Below are positions 1 to 7,593 of a stretch of DNA of 64,000 bases, piece by piece; within the stretch, counting starts at the first letter, position 1; each line of letters opens with the position of its first letter. A program made the position numbers and the translations under genes. The notes beneath the pieces were generated by a model, which made no database searches, had not been told where the DNA came from, and saw only the letters and a list, made by a program, of their open reading frames with translations. The DNA comes from Streptomyces capillispiralis (GTDB lineage Bacteria > Actinomycetota > Actinomycetes > Streptomycetales > Streptomycetaceae). Location: contig NZ_VIWV01000001.1 of assembly GCF_007829875.1 (NCBI RefSeq), positions 7,018,001 to 7,082,000 on the forward strand, in the 5' to 3' direction.

Positions 1-343
1 GCGTGCAGGAGCCCTGGCAGTGGATGCCGTCGGCGGCCGGGGCGCCCAGGATGACGTTCTTCAGGACCGCGCCGTCCGCCAGTTGCAGGATCGGGCCCTG
101 GTCCTCGTCCTGGCCTCCGGAGCCGAGGTCCCCGGTGCCGTACAGACGCTTCATCCCGTAGTCCTTGGTGCCGGACACGGAGATGGTGGAGGAGACGCCC
201 TCGCTGCCGTTGGGGGTCGGCCAGGTGGCGGCGCCGGCCGGAGAGGCCCCGGTCGTCATGACCATGCCAACCGAGAGGCCCAGGGTGGCGAGTGCGCCCG
301 TCAGTGCGCGCCTGCGGGCGCGCGGTCGTGTCGCGGAAGTCAT
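1..343 (-). CDS. Secreted pectate lyase, PL3 family (5' part only, runs off the window start)
   Basis: Only the first 114 residues are inside the window. They begin with an Arg-rich n-region (MTSATRPRARRR), a hydrophobic core and an Ala-rich cleavage zone near residue 38, so the protein is exported. The mature part carries the PL3 lyase signature: a D-Q-G-P-I segment, then LADGAVLKNVILGAPAADGI ending in H-C-x-G. PL3 enzymes cleave polygalacturonate by calcium-dependent beta-elimination. The ATG at 343 is preceded by AAGGA at a good distance. The upstream 160 bp contain an AAGCGCTTT palindrome (506-513) that could be a LacI-type operator. The rest of the catalytic domain and any carbohydrate-binding module lie outside the window. 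Confidence 0.82.
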   Translation of the reverse strand, partial: MTSATRPRARRRALTGALATLGLSVGMVMTTGASPAGAATWPTPNGSEGVSSTISVSGTKDYGMKRLYGTGDLGSGGQDEDQGPILQLADGAVLKNVILGAPAADGIHCQGSCT

Positions 344-505
344 GTCGTTCCTTCTGTCGGGTGTGGGGGTCAGGACTCCCGGCGTCCGCGCTCGGGCGCC
401 GGAAGGCCACGTACATGAACGACGTTCTTCAAGGTGCACAACGTGTGCCGTCGTTCCGTAGGAATGACGTGAGCGGGTCACGCTGCTGAACGGAAGGTAT
501 GGGGT

Positions 506-513
506 AAGCGCTT
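506..513. promoter_or_regulatory. Possible LacI-type operator upstream of the pectate lyase
   Basis: The core AAGCGCTT is a perfect 8-bp palindrome inside GTAAGCGCTTTC, about 165 bp upstream of the pectate lyase start. The same core forms the centre of the much longer 20-bp palindrome at 49616-49635. An 8-bp palindrome alone is weak evidence. The remaining 344-617 interval shows no gene; it also holds an 8-bp inverted repeat GAACGACG/CGTCGTTC at 417-456. Confidence 0.35.
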
Positions 514-555
514 TCTGGTCAACGCCTCGCGTGGATCGCTTTCGGCCAGGAACGG

Positions 556-604
556 CGGATGCCGGTGGCCCGGACGCGACAGGCGTCCGGGCCACCGGCA
601 TCCG
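556..604. terminator. Strong bidirectional hairpin terminator
   Basis: Two perfectly complementary 22-bp arms (556-577 and 583-604) flank a 5-nt loop GACAG. The hairpin sits 14 bp past the stop codon of the OYE-type reductase (minus strand). It has no T-run, as is usual for Streptomyces terminators. Confidence 0.85.
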
Positions 605-617
605 TACCGGGCGGGGG

Positions 618-1697
618 TCAGACCGAGCGGTGGTACTGGTCCGGCACCCGCACCTCGCCGCCCAGCTCACGGGCCGCCTGCCGGGCCCAGGACGGGGAGC
701 GGAGCAGTTCGCGGCCGAGGAGCACCGCGTCCGCCTCGCCGTTGGCGAGGATCTTCTCGGCCTGCTCGGCGTCGGTGATCAGGCCGACGGCGGCGACCGG
801 CATCGGCGTCTCGCCGCGCACCCGCGCGGCGAACGGCACCTGGTAGCCGGGCCCGGTCGGGATGCGGACACCGGAGGCGTTGCCGCCGGTGGAGACGTCG
901 AGCAGGTCGATGCCGTGGGCGTGCAGCTCGCCCGCGAAGCGCACGGTGTCGTCCGGGGTCCAGCCGGAGTCCTCCAGCCAGTCGGTGGCCGAAATGCGGA
1001 AGAACAGCGGCTTGTCGTCCGGCCACTCCTCACGCACGGCGTCGACCACCTCGAGCGCGAGACGCGTGCGGTTCTCGTACGAGCCGCCGTAGGCGTCGGT
1101 GCGGTGGTTGGAGTGCGGGGAGAGGAACTCGTTGATCAGGTAGCCGTGGGCGCCGTGGATCTCGGCGATCTCGAACCCGGCGGCGAGCGCCCGGCGGGCG
1201 GCGGCCCGGAACTGGCCGACCACGTCCCGGATCTGGTCGACGGTCAGCTCGTCCGGCGTCGGGTGGTGCTCGTCGAAGGCGAGCGGGCTCGGCGCCACCG
1301 GCTGCCAGCCGTACGCCTCCGGACCGACCGGCGCGCCGCCCTTCCAGGGCCGGTCGGTGGACGCCTTGCGCCCGGCGTGTGCGAGCTGGATGGCGGGGAC
1401 GGTGCCCTGCGAGACGAGGAAGCGGGTGATCCGGCGGAACGCCTCGACCTGCGTGTCGTTCCAGATGCCCAGGTCGTACGGAGAGATGCGGCCCTCCGGC
1501 GACACGGCGGTGGCCTCGACGACGATGAGCCCGGTGCCGCCGGCCGCGCGGGCCGCGTAGTGCGCGAAGTGCCAGTCGGCGGGCGCGCCGGCCTCGGGGC
1601 CCTCGGGCGCGGCCGAGTACTGGCACATCGGCGGCATCCACACCCGGTTGGGGATCGTCACGTCGCGCAGGGTGTACGGCTCGAACAGCAGGCTCAC
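618..1697 (-). CDS. NADH:flavin oxidoreductase, old yellow enzyme family (YqjM/XenA type)
   Basis: This is a 359-residue FMN-dependent ene-reductase that would reduce activated C=C bonds or nitro groups using NAD(P)H. The start reads MSLLFEPYTLRDVTIPNR, then MPPMCQYS, whose Cys25 matches the regulatory Cys of the thermophilic-like YqjM class. QLAHAGRKAS follows near residue 100, and the IHGAHGYLINEFLSPHSN segment is the flavin/substrate His-x2-His region. The GTG at 1697 has GGAG six bases upstream; an in-frame ATG at 1709 would add four residues. It is divergent from an ArsR-type regulator over a shared operator, so repression by that regulator is likely. Redox- or electrophile-sensing control is an inference. 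Confidence 0.9.
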   Translation of the reverse strand: MSLLFEPYTLRDVTIPNRVWMPPMCQYSAAPEGPEAGAPADWHFAHYAARAAGGTGLIVVEATAVSPEGRISPYDLGIWNDTQVEAFRRITRFLVSQGTVPAIQLAHAGRKASTDRPWKGGAPVGPEAYGWQPVAPSPLAFDEHHPTPDELTVDQIRDVVGQFRAAARRALAAGFEIAEIHGAHGYLINEFLSPHSNHRTDAYGGSYENRTRLALEVVDAVREEWPDDKPLFFRISATDWLEDSGWTPDDTVRFAGELHAHGIDLLDVSTGGNASGVRIPTGPGYQVPFAARVRGETPMPVAAVGLITDAEQAEKILANGEADAVLLGRELLRSPSWARQAARELGGEVRVPDQYHRSV

Positions 1698-1747
1698 GGC
1701 GGGCTCCATTCGTCGGGTGCCGGGGACGGTGCGGCTCGTACGATAAG

Positions 1748-1779
1748 CATCGTAGTACGGCGGATGTCAAACTACGATG
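1748..1779. promoter_or_regulatory. Inverted-repeat operator between the OYE reductase and ArsR-type regulator
   Basis: CATCGTAGT (1748-1756) and ACTACGATG (1771-1779) form a perfect 9-bp inverted repeat with a 14-bp spacer. It lies in the 124-bp divergent promoter region in locally AT-richer DNA. Further TCGTA copies flank it at about 1737 and 1784. Size and position fit a dimeric winged-helix repressor controlling both genes. Confidence 0.75.
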
Positions 1780-1821
1780 GTTCTCGTACAATGGGCCTTC
1801 CCGGACCGAAGTGGAGCCGCC

Positions 1822-2181
1822 GTGACGACCGCCGCACCCGCCGCCAGCAGCCGCGACCTGCCCCACCCGGCACGCGACGAGATCCGGCTGGAGGGCGTGC
1901 TGCACGCGCTCTCCGACCCCGTGCGGCTGCGCATCGTCCGCGAGCTCGCGGACGGGGAGGTCGCGCTCTCCTGCTCGCACTTCAATCTGCCGGTCACCAA
2001 GTCGACCACCACGCACCACTTCCGGGTGCTGCGCGAGAACGGCGTGATCCGGCAGATCTACGAGGGCACCGCCAAGATGAACGGCCTGCGCAGGGACGAC
2101 CTGGACGACCTCTTCCCCGGCCTGCTCGACTGCCTGCTCACCGCCGCCGCCCGCCAGGCCGCCCGCCGCCCCGGCGACTGA
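1822..2181 (+). CDS. ArsR-family winged-helix transcriptional regulator
   Basis: This 119-residue protein has the compact ArsR fold: VLHALSDPVRLRIVRELADG (helices 1-3), the recognition region KSTTTHHFRVLRENGVIRQ, and the wing IYEGTAKMNGLRRDDL. The metal-binding ELCVC motif of ArsR/SmtB is absent. One Cys (C-S-H in ALSCSHFNLP) remains, so it probably senses something other than arsenite, perhaps a redox or small-molecule signal. The GTG at 1822 is preceded by GGAG; a longer in-frame reading from 1777 would start inside the operator. It is divergent from the OYE reductase, its likely target. Confidence 0.88.
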   Translation: MTTAAPAASSRDLPHPARDEIRLEGVLHALSDPVRLRIVRELADGEVALSCSHFNLPVTKSTTTHHFRVLRENGVIRQIYEGTAKMNGLRRDDLDDLFPGLLDCLLTAAARQAARRPGD

Positions 2182-2240
2182 CCTCCCTCAGCCGCGGACC
2201 GGCTCCGCCCCCGACGGCGTCCGGTGGCCCCGGAGCGGGC

Positions 2241-3623
2241 TCACGTGCCGGCTGCCCGTGCCGCCGCCAGCAGGGATTCCCAGTCGGGGAGCTTGACGGT
2301 GCCGCGGCCGAGCGAGGCGCCCAGCTCCGCCTCGGCGCGCTCGATCGCCTGCCAGCCCGTCCACTCGACCGGTTCGACACCCTCCGCCCGCAGGGCCGCC
2401 AACGGGTCGCCGGGCAGGTCCCGTGCGAGGAGGAGGGGCGCGTCCTGCAGCAGGGAGGTCACCGTCTCCTTCGCGCACGGACGGTTCGTCCCGATGACGC
2501 CGGTCGGGCCCCGCTTGATCCAGCCCGCCACGTACTCGCCCGGAGCGACGGCGTCCGCGCGCAGCACCCGCCCGGCCAGATGCGGCACCGTACCGGTGGC
2601 CGGGTCGAACGGCAGCCCCTCCAGCGCCACCCCGCGATAGCCCACCGAGCGCAGCACCAGCTGCCCCTCGATCTCCTCGAACCGACCGGTGCCGGTGACG
2701 CCGCCGTGCCCGTCCGGCACCGTCCGCTCGAAGCGGACCGCGCCCGCGCGCCCGTCCCGGGCGACGACCTCCACCGGCCGCAGGAAGAAGCGCAGGCGGA
2801 TCAGGCGCCGGGTGCCCGGCTCCGGGGCCCCGGCCCAGCCGCGCAGCACCTCGACGTTGCGGCGCTGCGCCGCGGGCAGCGCGGAGGGGTCCGTGTACGC
2901 CGGGTCCAGTGCCGCCTCGGCCGGGTCCACGGCGACGCCGGTGTCCGGCAGGGTCCCCAGCTCGCGCAGCTCCTTGGTGGTGAAGCGGGCCTGGGACGGA
3001 CCGCGCCGGCCCACCATGTGGACGACCGAAACCCGGCTCGCAGCGAGCGCGGTCAGGGCGTCGTGCGGCATGTCCGTGGGACTCAGTTCCGCGGCACCCC
3101 TTGCCAGCATGCGGGTGACGTCCACGGCGACGTTCCCCACGCCGATCACCACCGCCGACCGCACCCCGCCCAGGAAACCGCCGTCGGCGGGGACACCGTC
3201 CGGCCCGGGAGGGACGGGCAGCCCGGTGGCGTCCGGATGGGCGCTGTACCAGGACACGAACTCGGTCGCCGACCAGCTGCCCGGCAGCTCCTCGCCCGGG
3301 ATCCCCAGCCGCCGGTCGGTGGCGGCGCCCACGCAGTACACCACCGCGTGGTACAGCTCCCGCAGCCGCGCGGCCGGCACGCCGCCCGGCCCGACCGGGA
3401 CCCCGCCCAGGAAGCGCACCCGCTCGTGCTCCAGCACCGCGCGAAGGTTGTTCTGCAGGGACTTGATCTTCTCGTGGTCCGGTGCCACGCCGTAGCGGAC
3501 CAGGCCGTAGGGGCACGGCAGCCGGTCCAGCACGTCGACGCGCACCCCGGGATCCTGCTGGACGAGGCTCTGGGCGGTGTAGCACCCGCTCGGGCCGGAA
3601 CCGATGACGGCGACACGCAGCAC
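2241..3623 (-). CDS. fprA: NADPH-ferredoxin reductase (FprA/adrenodoxin-reductase type)
   Basis: The product is a 460-residue FAD enzyme passing electrons from NADPH to ferredoxins, for example those feeding cytochromes P450. Residues 1-20 carry the FAD-binding dinucleotide fold (VAVIGSGPSGCYTAQSL). CPYGLVRYGVAPDHEKIKSL follows, characteristic of the adrenodoxin-reductase family, then a second nucleotide site VVIGVGNVAVDVTRML for NADPH. The C-terminal GPTGVIGTNRPCA loop contacts FAD. Length matches mycobacterial FprA (about 456 residues). The GTG at 3623 is favoured because GAGGAG lies seven bases upstream; ATG at 3638 would add five residues and cover that site. It stands alone, convergent with the ArsR gene. 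Confidence 0.93.
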   Translation of the reverse strand: MLRVAVIGSGPSGCYTAQSLVQQDPGVRVDVLDRLPCPYGLVRYGVAPDHEKIKSLQNNLRAVLEHERVRFLGGVPVGPGGVPAARLRELYHAVVYCVGAATDRRLGIPGEELPGSWSATEFVSWYSAHPDATGLPVPPGPDGVPADGGFLGGVRSAVVIGVGNVAVDVTRMLARGAAELSPTDMPHDALTALAASRVSVVHMVGRRGPSQARFTTKELRELGTLPDTGVAVDPAEAALDPAYTDPSALPAAQRRNVEVLRGWAGAPEPGTRRLIRLRFFLRPVEVVARDGRAGAVRFERTVPDGHGGVTGTGRFEEIEGQLVLRSVGYRGVALEGLPFDPATGTVPHLAGRVLRADAVAPGEYVAGWIKRGPTGVIGTNRPCAKETVTSLLQDAPLLLARDLPGDPLAALRAEGVEPVEWTGWQAIERAEAELGASLGRGTVKLPDWESLLAAARAAGT

Positions 3624-3769
3624 GGCGGAACTCCTCATCCTGCGGGACCGACAGGAGATCGCTGATGCCTCCAGCATGGCACCGTCGCCGCTCCGCTGAC
3701 AGGGTGCCGTCCGCCGCACGGGGTGCGTGTTCCGCGGAGGGAATCCGATCACGCCGTTACGTTGCGTGT

Positions 3770-4288
3770 GTGCTCGAGGCATCTTTTCTTCAGCTTTCCG
3801 ATCGCTCTCCGGCGGAGGGCGCGGTGTCCGTGTGGCCCGCCTGGGAGGTGTGCGAGGGGGAGCGGTCCACCCGGTGGCTCCATGTCCGGCTGGCGTTCGG
3901 GGACGGGGCCCGGATCGACGCCCTGGCGACGGTGAGTGACGGGTGGGTCTGCGTCGAGGACGTACAGGCCCGGCCGGCGCTGGCCCTGGAGGACCTGGCG
4001 GTGCTCGCCGACTGGATCGAGGGCCCACTGGCCCGGGCCTGCGGCGCCGGGGACGGGCAGGAGCCGGGGGACGGGGCCGGCGCGGGCACGCACCGGGACG
4101 GCCCCGTCCCCCCGCGCGGGCCCCAGTGGCGGATCGTGGCGCGGGCCTACCGCACGGCGCAGGAGCGGGGCACCGATCCGGTCCTCGCCGTGATGGACGA
4201 GACCGGGTACAGCCGGCGCGGGGCGCTCAGGCTCATCGGCCGGACGCGCGACGCGGGGCTGCTGTCCCCGCGCCACGCCCGGCGGTGA
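3770..4288 (+). CDS. DUF6214-like protein of unknown function
   Basis: I recognise this only as a streptomycete-specific family of unknown role; the name DUF6214 is from memory. The 172-residue protein starts with VLEASFLQLSD and has a small mixed alpha/beta N-terminal domain (WEVCEGERSTRWLHVRLAFG...DALATVSDGWVCVEDVQARP). An acidic Gly-rich linker near residues 105-125 follows, then a basic helical C-terminus (WRIVARAYRTAQERGTDPVLAVM...YSRRGALRLIGRTRDAGLL) that looks like a small helix-turn-helix. This suggests a regulator or partner-binding protein, but no function is assigned. The GTG at 3770 is chosen by where family-like sequence begins; no strong ribosome site is visible. Confidence 0.6.
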   Translation: MLEASFLQLSDRSPAEGAVSVWPAWEVCEGERSTRWLHVRLAFGDGARIDALATVSDGWVCVEDVQARPALALEDLAVLADWIEGPLARACGAGDGQEPGDGAGAGTHRDGPVPPRGPQWRIVARAYRTAQERGTDPVLAVMDETGYSRRGALRLIGRTRDAGLLSPRHARR

Positions 4289-4315
4289 GCGGGCCGGCCG
4301 CCGGCCGTCGCGCGC

Positions 4316-4981
4316 TCACAGCAGGTCGCGCATCCGGTTGATCTCGCTCGTCTGCTGGGCGACCACGTCGTCCGCCATCTCCTCGATCCGGATGTTGTTG
4401 CCCTCGCCCTTCACCTCGGTGGACATGGTCACCGCGCCCTGGTGGTGGGTGATCATGAGGGTGAGGAAGAGCTGGTCGAAGGCCTTGCCGTCGGCCGCGC
4501 GCAGCTGCTTCAGCTGTGCCTGGGTGGCCATTCCGGGCATCGTCGCGTGGTCGTGCCCGTGTCCGTGCCCGTCGTCCTGCTCCGGCTTGTCATGGCTCTT
4601 CAGCCAGCTCTGCATCGCCTTGATCTCCGGCTGCTGCGCGGCGGCGATGCGCTCGGCCAGCTTCTCGATCTTCGACGACTCGGCGCGGTCGGGCACGAGC
4701 GCGGTCATCTCGAGGGCCTGTGCGTGGTGCACGATCATCATCCGCGCGTAGGTCACGTCGGCGGAGTTGGGGGAGTCGTCCTCCGCGCGCTGCTGGGCCG
4801 CGTCCTCGGCCGACAGGGTCCGGTTCGGCTCCCCGGGCTCGCCCGGTGCGAGGACCGAAGGGCCGCTCGTGGCGGCCGACTTGGCGTCGTCGGTGTCGGA
4901 GTCGCAGGCCGCGAGCCCGAATACGGCCAGGGCGGTCAGCCCGGCGGCGACGGACACACGTGACACACGGCGGTAGTGCAC
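4316..4981 (-). CDS. DUF305 lipoprotein (secreted, His/Met-rich)
   Basis: This 221-residue lipoprotein has a basic start (VHYRRVSR), a hydrophobic stretch and a lipobox LAAC at about residue 26. The body is the DUF305 four-helix, ferritin-like domain, with two copies of the family motif: MMIVHHAQALEMT and LMITHHQGAVTMS. Between them lies a His-rich linker DDGHGHGHDHATMPGM, suggesting metal (copper or similar) binding. The GTG at 4981 has AGGAGG five to six bases upstream. It is divergent from the LVIVD-repeat protein, and the 207-bp spacer carries promoter-like sequence for that neighbour. Metal handling outside the membrane is an inference. Confidence 0.88.
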   Translation of the reverse strand: MHYRRVSRVSVAAGLTALAVFGLAACDSDTDDAKSAATSGPSVLAPGEPGEPNRTLSAEDAAQQRAEDDSPNSADVTYARMMIVHHAQALEMTALVPDRAESSKIEKLAERIAAAQQPEIKAMQSWLKSHDKPEQDDGHGHGHDHATMPGMATQAQLKQLRAADGKAFDQLFLTLMITHHQGAVTMSTEVKGEGNNIRIEEMADDVVAQQTSEINRMRDLL

Positions 4982-5112
4982 AAGGACCTCCTGTGGCTGG
5001 GGTGCCCCTTCGGGGGAAGGGTCGTGACACCTCGTGAGTGTCGACGACCGTCCTAGCACGCTTCAGTGCAACTTTGATCAAAAAACTTCGTTGCAAGGGG
5101 TGTTGCCCCCTG

Positions 5113-5140
5113 TTGGTATGTGCATGTCCAAGACGATACT
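5113..5140 (+). promoter_or_regulatory. Promoter of the LVIVD-repeat gene
   Basis: TTGGTA (5113-5118) and GATACT (5135-5140), 16 bp apart, fit the primary-sigma consensus. The predicted start is near 5147, just ahead of the palindrome at 5154-5171. Confidence 0.5.
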
Positions 5141-5153
5141 GCCGGTGCGAAAC

Positions 5154-5171
5154 CCGTTCACCCGTGAACGG
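5154..5171. promoter_or_regulatory. Palindrome in the leader of the LVIVD-repeat gene
   Basis: CCGTTCAC and GTGAACGG are perfect 8-bp inverted repeats separated by CC. They lie downstream of the predicted start and 17 bp before the GTG codon, so this is either a repressor roadblock site or a short hairpin next to the GGAGG ribosome site. Confidence 0.6.
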
Positions 5172-5188
5172 AACCAGGGAGGAAAACA

Positions 5189-6691
5189 GTGATCCTGTTG
5201 AGTGTTTCCCGGACCCGGCGCAGACGCCTGGGAGTTGCCGCGGCGGCCGGTGGGCTGCTGGCCGCGCTGCTCACCGCCGCGCCGGCCGCCGCGATCCCCG
5301 ACCCCGGGGACTCGCCGGCCGACCGCAAGGAGGTCTCGCGGAGCGACCAGGCCGAGGCGCGCGAGGCCATCGAGAGCGGTGAGATACCCGGCCAGGACGA
5401 GGTCGTCCACTCCGCCAACATCCGGCACGTGGCCAACATCCCGAAGGACGTGCTGCCCGGCACCAACTCGGACCTGGCCTTCCAGGGCCGGTACGCCTTC
5501 GCCGGCAACTACGACGGCTTCCGCATTTTCGACATCAGCGACCCGAAGGCGCCGAAGACGGTGGCCCAGGTCCTGTGCCCCGGCTCGCAGAACGACATCT
5601 CCGTCTCCGGGGACCTGCTGTTCCTGTCGACCGACTCCTCGCGCAGCGACAGCAGTTGCAACAGCACCACGCAGCCGGTCACCGAGAAGTCCTCCTGGGA
5701 GGGCATGAAGGTCTTCGACATCAGCGACAAGAGCAACCCGCGCTACGTCGCCGCCGTCGAGACCGCCTGCGGCTCGCACACCCACACGCTGGTGCCCGAG
5801 CGCAAGAACGTCTACGTCTACGTCTCCTCGTACTCGCCCAACGCGGCCTACCCGGACTGCCAGCCGCCGCACGACGGCATCTCGGTGATCAAGGTCCCGC
5901 GCAAGGCCCCGCAGGACGCGGCGCTCGTCGGCTTCCCGGTGCTGTTCCCGGGTGAGGGCCCGGACGGCGGCGGCAACCCGGGCGCGCCCACCAACCCGGG
6001 CGTCTCCAAGACCACCGGCTGCCACGACATCACCGTGCTGCCCTCCAAGGACCTGGCCGCCGGCGCCTGCATGGGCGACGGCATCCTGTTCTCCATCGAG
6101 GACCCCGAGCACCCGAAGGTCATCGACCGGGTGCAGGACAACGTCAACTTCGCGTTCTGGCACTCGGCGACCTTCAACCAGAAGGCCAACAAGGTCGTCT
6201 TCACCGACGAGCTCGGCGGGGGCGGCGCCGCCACCTGCAACGAGGCCATCGGCCCGAACCGCGGCGCGGACGGCATCTACGACATCGTGGGCAAGGGCGA
6301 CCGGCGCGAACTGGTCTTCCGCAGCTACTTCAAGATCCCCCGCCACCAGGCGGACACCGAGAACTGCGTCGCGCACAACGGCTCGCTGATCCCGGTCAAG
6401 GGCAAGGACCTGATGGTCCAGGCCTGGTACCAGGGCGGCGTCTCCGTCTGGGACTTCACCGACTCCTCCAAGCCCAGGGAGATCGCCTACTTCGAGCGCG
6501 GCCCGCTGGCCACCGACCGCATCGTCACCGGCGGTTCCTGGTCGGCGTACTACTACAACGGCTACATCTACTCGAACGACATGGCCAAGGGCTTCGACGT
6601 CCTGAAGATCGACGACCGGCGCACCGACCCGGCCCGCTGGGTCCAGATGCGCGAGCTCAACGTGCAGACGCAGCCGGACTACTTCGACTGA
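5189..6691 (+). CDS. Secreted LVIVD-repeat beta-propeller protein
   Basis: This 500-residue protein has a basic leader (SRTRRRRLGVAAAAGGLLAALL) and AxA cleavage near residue 35. The mature part contains repeated propeller blades of the form GFRIFDISDPKAPK, GMKVFDISDKSNPR, GVSVWDFTDSSKPRE and KGFDVLKID, the pattern of LVIVD repeats. Several Cys and His (CGSHTHTLVPE, GCHDITVLP, FWHSATFN) sit at blade tops and could bind metal. The enzymatic role, if any, is unknown. The GTG at 5189 has GGAGG seven bases upstream. It is divergent from the DUF305 lipoprotein, and its end overlaps the convergent TetR gene by 13 bp. Confidence 0.82.
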   Translation: MILLSVSRTRRRRLGVAAAAGGLLAALLTAAPAAAIPDPGDSPADRKEVSRSDQAEAREAIESGEIPGQDEVVHSANIRHVANIPKDVLPGTNSDLAFQGRYAFAGNYDGFRIFDISDPKAPKTVAQVLCPGSQNDISVSGDLLFLSTDSSRSDSSCNSTTQPVTEKSSWEGMKVFDISDKSNPRYVAAVETACGSHTHTLVPERKNVYVYVSSYSPNAAYPDCQPPHDGISVIKVPRKAPQDAALVGFPVLFPGEGPDGGGNPGAPTNPGVSKTTGCHDITVLPSKDLAAGACMGDGILFSIEDPEHPKVIDRVQDNVNFAFWHSATFNQKANKVVFTDELGGGGAATCNEAIGPNRGADGIYDIVGKGDRRELVFRSYFKIPRHQADTENCVAHNGSLIPVKGKDLMVQAWYQGGVSVWDFTDSSKPREIAYFERGPLATDRIVTGGSWSAYYYNGYIYSNDMAKGFDVLKIDDRRTDPARWVQMRELNVQTQPDYFD

Positions 6692-7395
6692 GCGTCCGGC
6701 TCCGGCCGAGGGGCCGGGGCCGGACGGTCGGGCGCCGGCTCGGTCGCGAAGAACCGGGCCAGGTCCGTCCCCTCCGTCTCAGGTGTCCCGCCGGGCGCTC
6801 CGGCGTCCGGCGGGACACCCAGCTCCCAGTCGAGCCCGTAGCGCTGGAACAGTTCCGCGCGCAGCACCGGAACGGGCATCGGCGCGCCCGGCATCAGGGC
6901 CGCGTACACGGCGCCCATCAGCAGGGCGCGCAGCATCGGGTAGTCGGCCTCCACGTCGTGGGAGCCGTGCCGGGCGACGGTGTCGCTCAGCAGTTCCGCC
7001 AGGCGCCGCTGCTCCGGGCAGGGCAGGAACCCCTCGGCCTGCAGCAGCCCGGCCATGTGCTGGCGCATCAGCACCGGGCGGTCCCGCGCCAGCCCCAGGA
7101 TCGCGTCGATGGCCCGCGCCATCCGCTCCGGGCCGTCCTCGGCGCGCGGCTCGCGCTCCAGGGCCTCCTCCAGGGTGCGGTGCATCAGCCGGTGCACCGC
7201 GGACTGCACCAGCTGCCGCTTGCCCGGGAAGTAGTACGAGACCAGGCCCCGCGCGGAGCCCGCCCGGTCGGCGATGTCGCCGAGCGTGGTCGCGTCGTAG
7301 CCGTGCTCGCTCACCAACTCGACGGCGGCGTGCAGAAGCCGCTCCTTCGAACGCCTCCGCAACTCTTCATTGACCAGGGCGCTGCGCGGGGACAT
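6679..7395 (-). CDS. TetR-family transcriptional regulator
   Basis: The 238-residue protein has an N-terminal TetR HTH: RRRSKERLLHAAVELVSEHG, YDATTLGDIADRAGSARGLV and SYYFPGKRQLV at about residues 10-60. A helical ligand domain follows (AIDAILGLARDRPVLMRQHM, MLRALLMGAVYAALM), then a disordered Pro-rich tail. The ATG at 7395 is preceded by AGGAG. An imperfect palindrome (7410-7428) overlaps its own -10 region (TATAGT on the minus strand), indicating autoregulation. The target is not obvious, because neither neighbour shares this operator. Confidence 0.9.
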   Translation of the reverse strand: MSPRSALVNEELRRRSKERLLHAAVELVSEHGYDATTLGDIADRAGSARGLVSYYFPGKRQLVQSAVHRLMHRTLEEALEREPRAEDGPERMARAIDAILGLARDRPVLMRQHMAGLLQAEGFLPCPEQRRLAELLSDTVARHGSHDVEADYPMLRALLMGAVYAALMPGAPMPVPVLRAELFQRYGLDWELGVPPDAGAPGGTPETEGTDLARFFATEPAPDRPAPAPRPEPDAQSK

Positions 7396-7409
7396 GCTGG
7401 ACTCCTGCG

Positions 7410-7428
7410 TTGACTGGCTGCCAGCCAA
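7410..7428. promoter_or_regulatory. Autoregulatory operator of the TetR gene
   Basis: TTGACTGGC-T-GCCAGCCAA is a 19-bp palindrome with one mismatched pair. It lies between the ribosome site of the TetR gene and a minus-strand TATAGT -10 element at 7429-7436, the classic place for TetR autorepression. Confidence 0.7.
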
Positions 7429-7478
7429 CTATACTCAACGCGTCCCGTCGGGCCCCTTGGAGGGTCTCTTCAGGGCTG

Positions 7479-7521
7479 CCGTCCACCTCGGGCGACACGG
7501 GGGATCGTCCGAGGTGGACGG
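7479..7521. terminator. Hairpin terminator after the PAP2 gene
   Basis: CCGTCCACCTCGG (7479-7491) and CCGAGGTGGACGG (7509-7521) are perfect 13-bp arms with a 17-nt loop. They lie about 75 bp beyond the minus-strand PAP2 stop. Confidence 0.75.
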
Positions 7522-7593
7522 TGTGAAGCGCGATAACGGTTGCCTCAGGCTACCGGCGTCTGCCGCTCCGGCCGCACGCGGAGCGCGCCGGGC

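Noticed and set aside
531..3665. A 1044-codon plus-strand open frame
   Set aside because: It is the antisense shadow of the OYE and FprA genes, rich in Arg/Gly/Ala with no domain, and crosses the ArsR gene and its operator.
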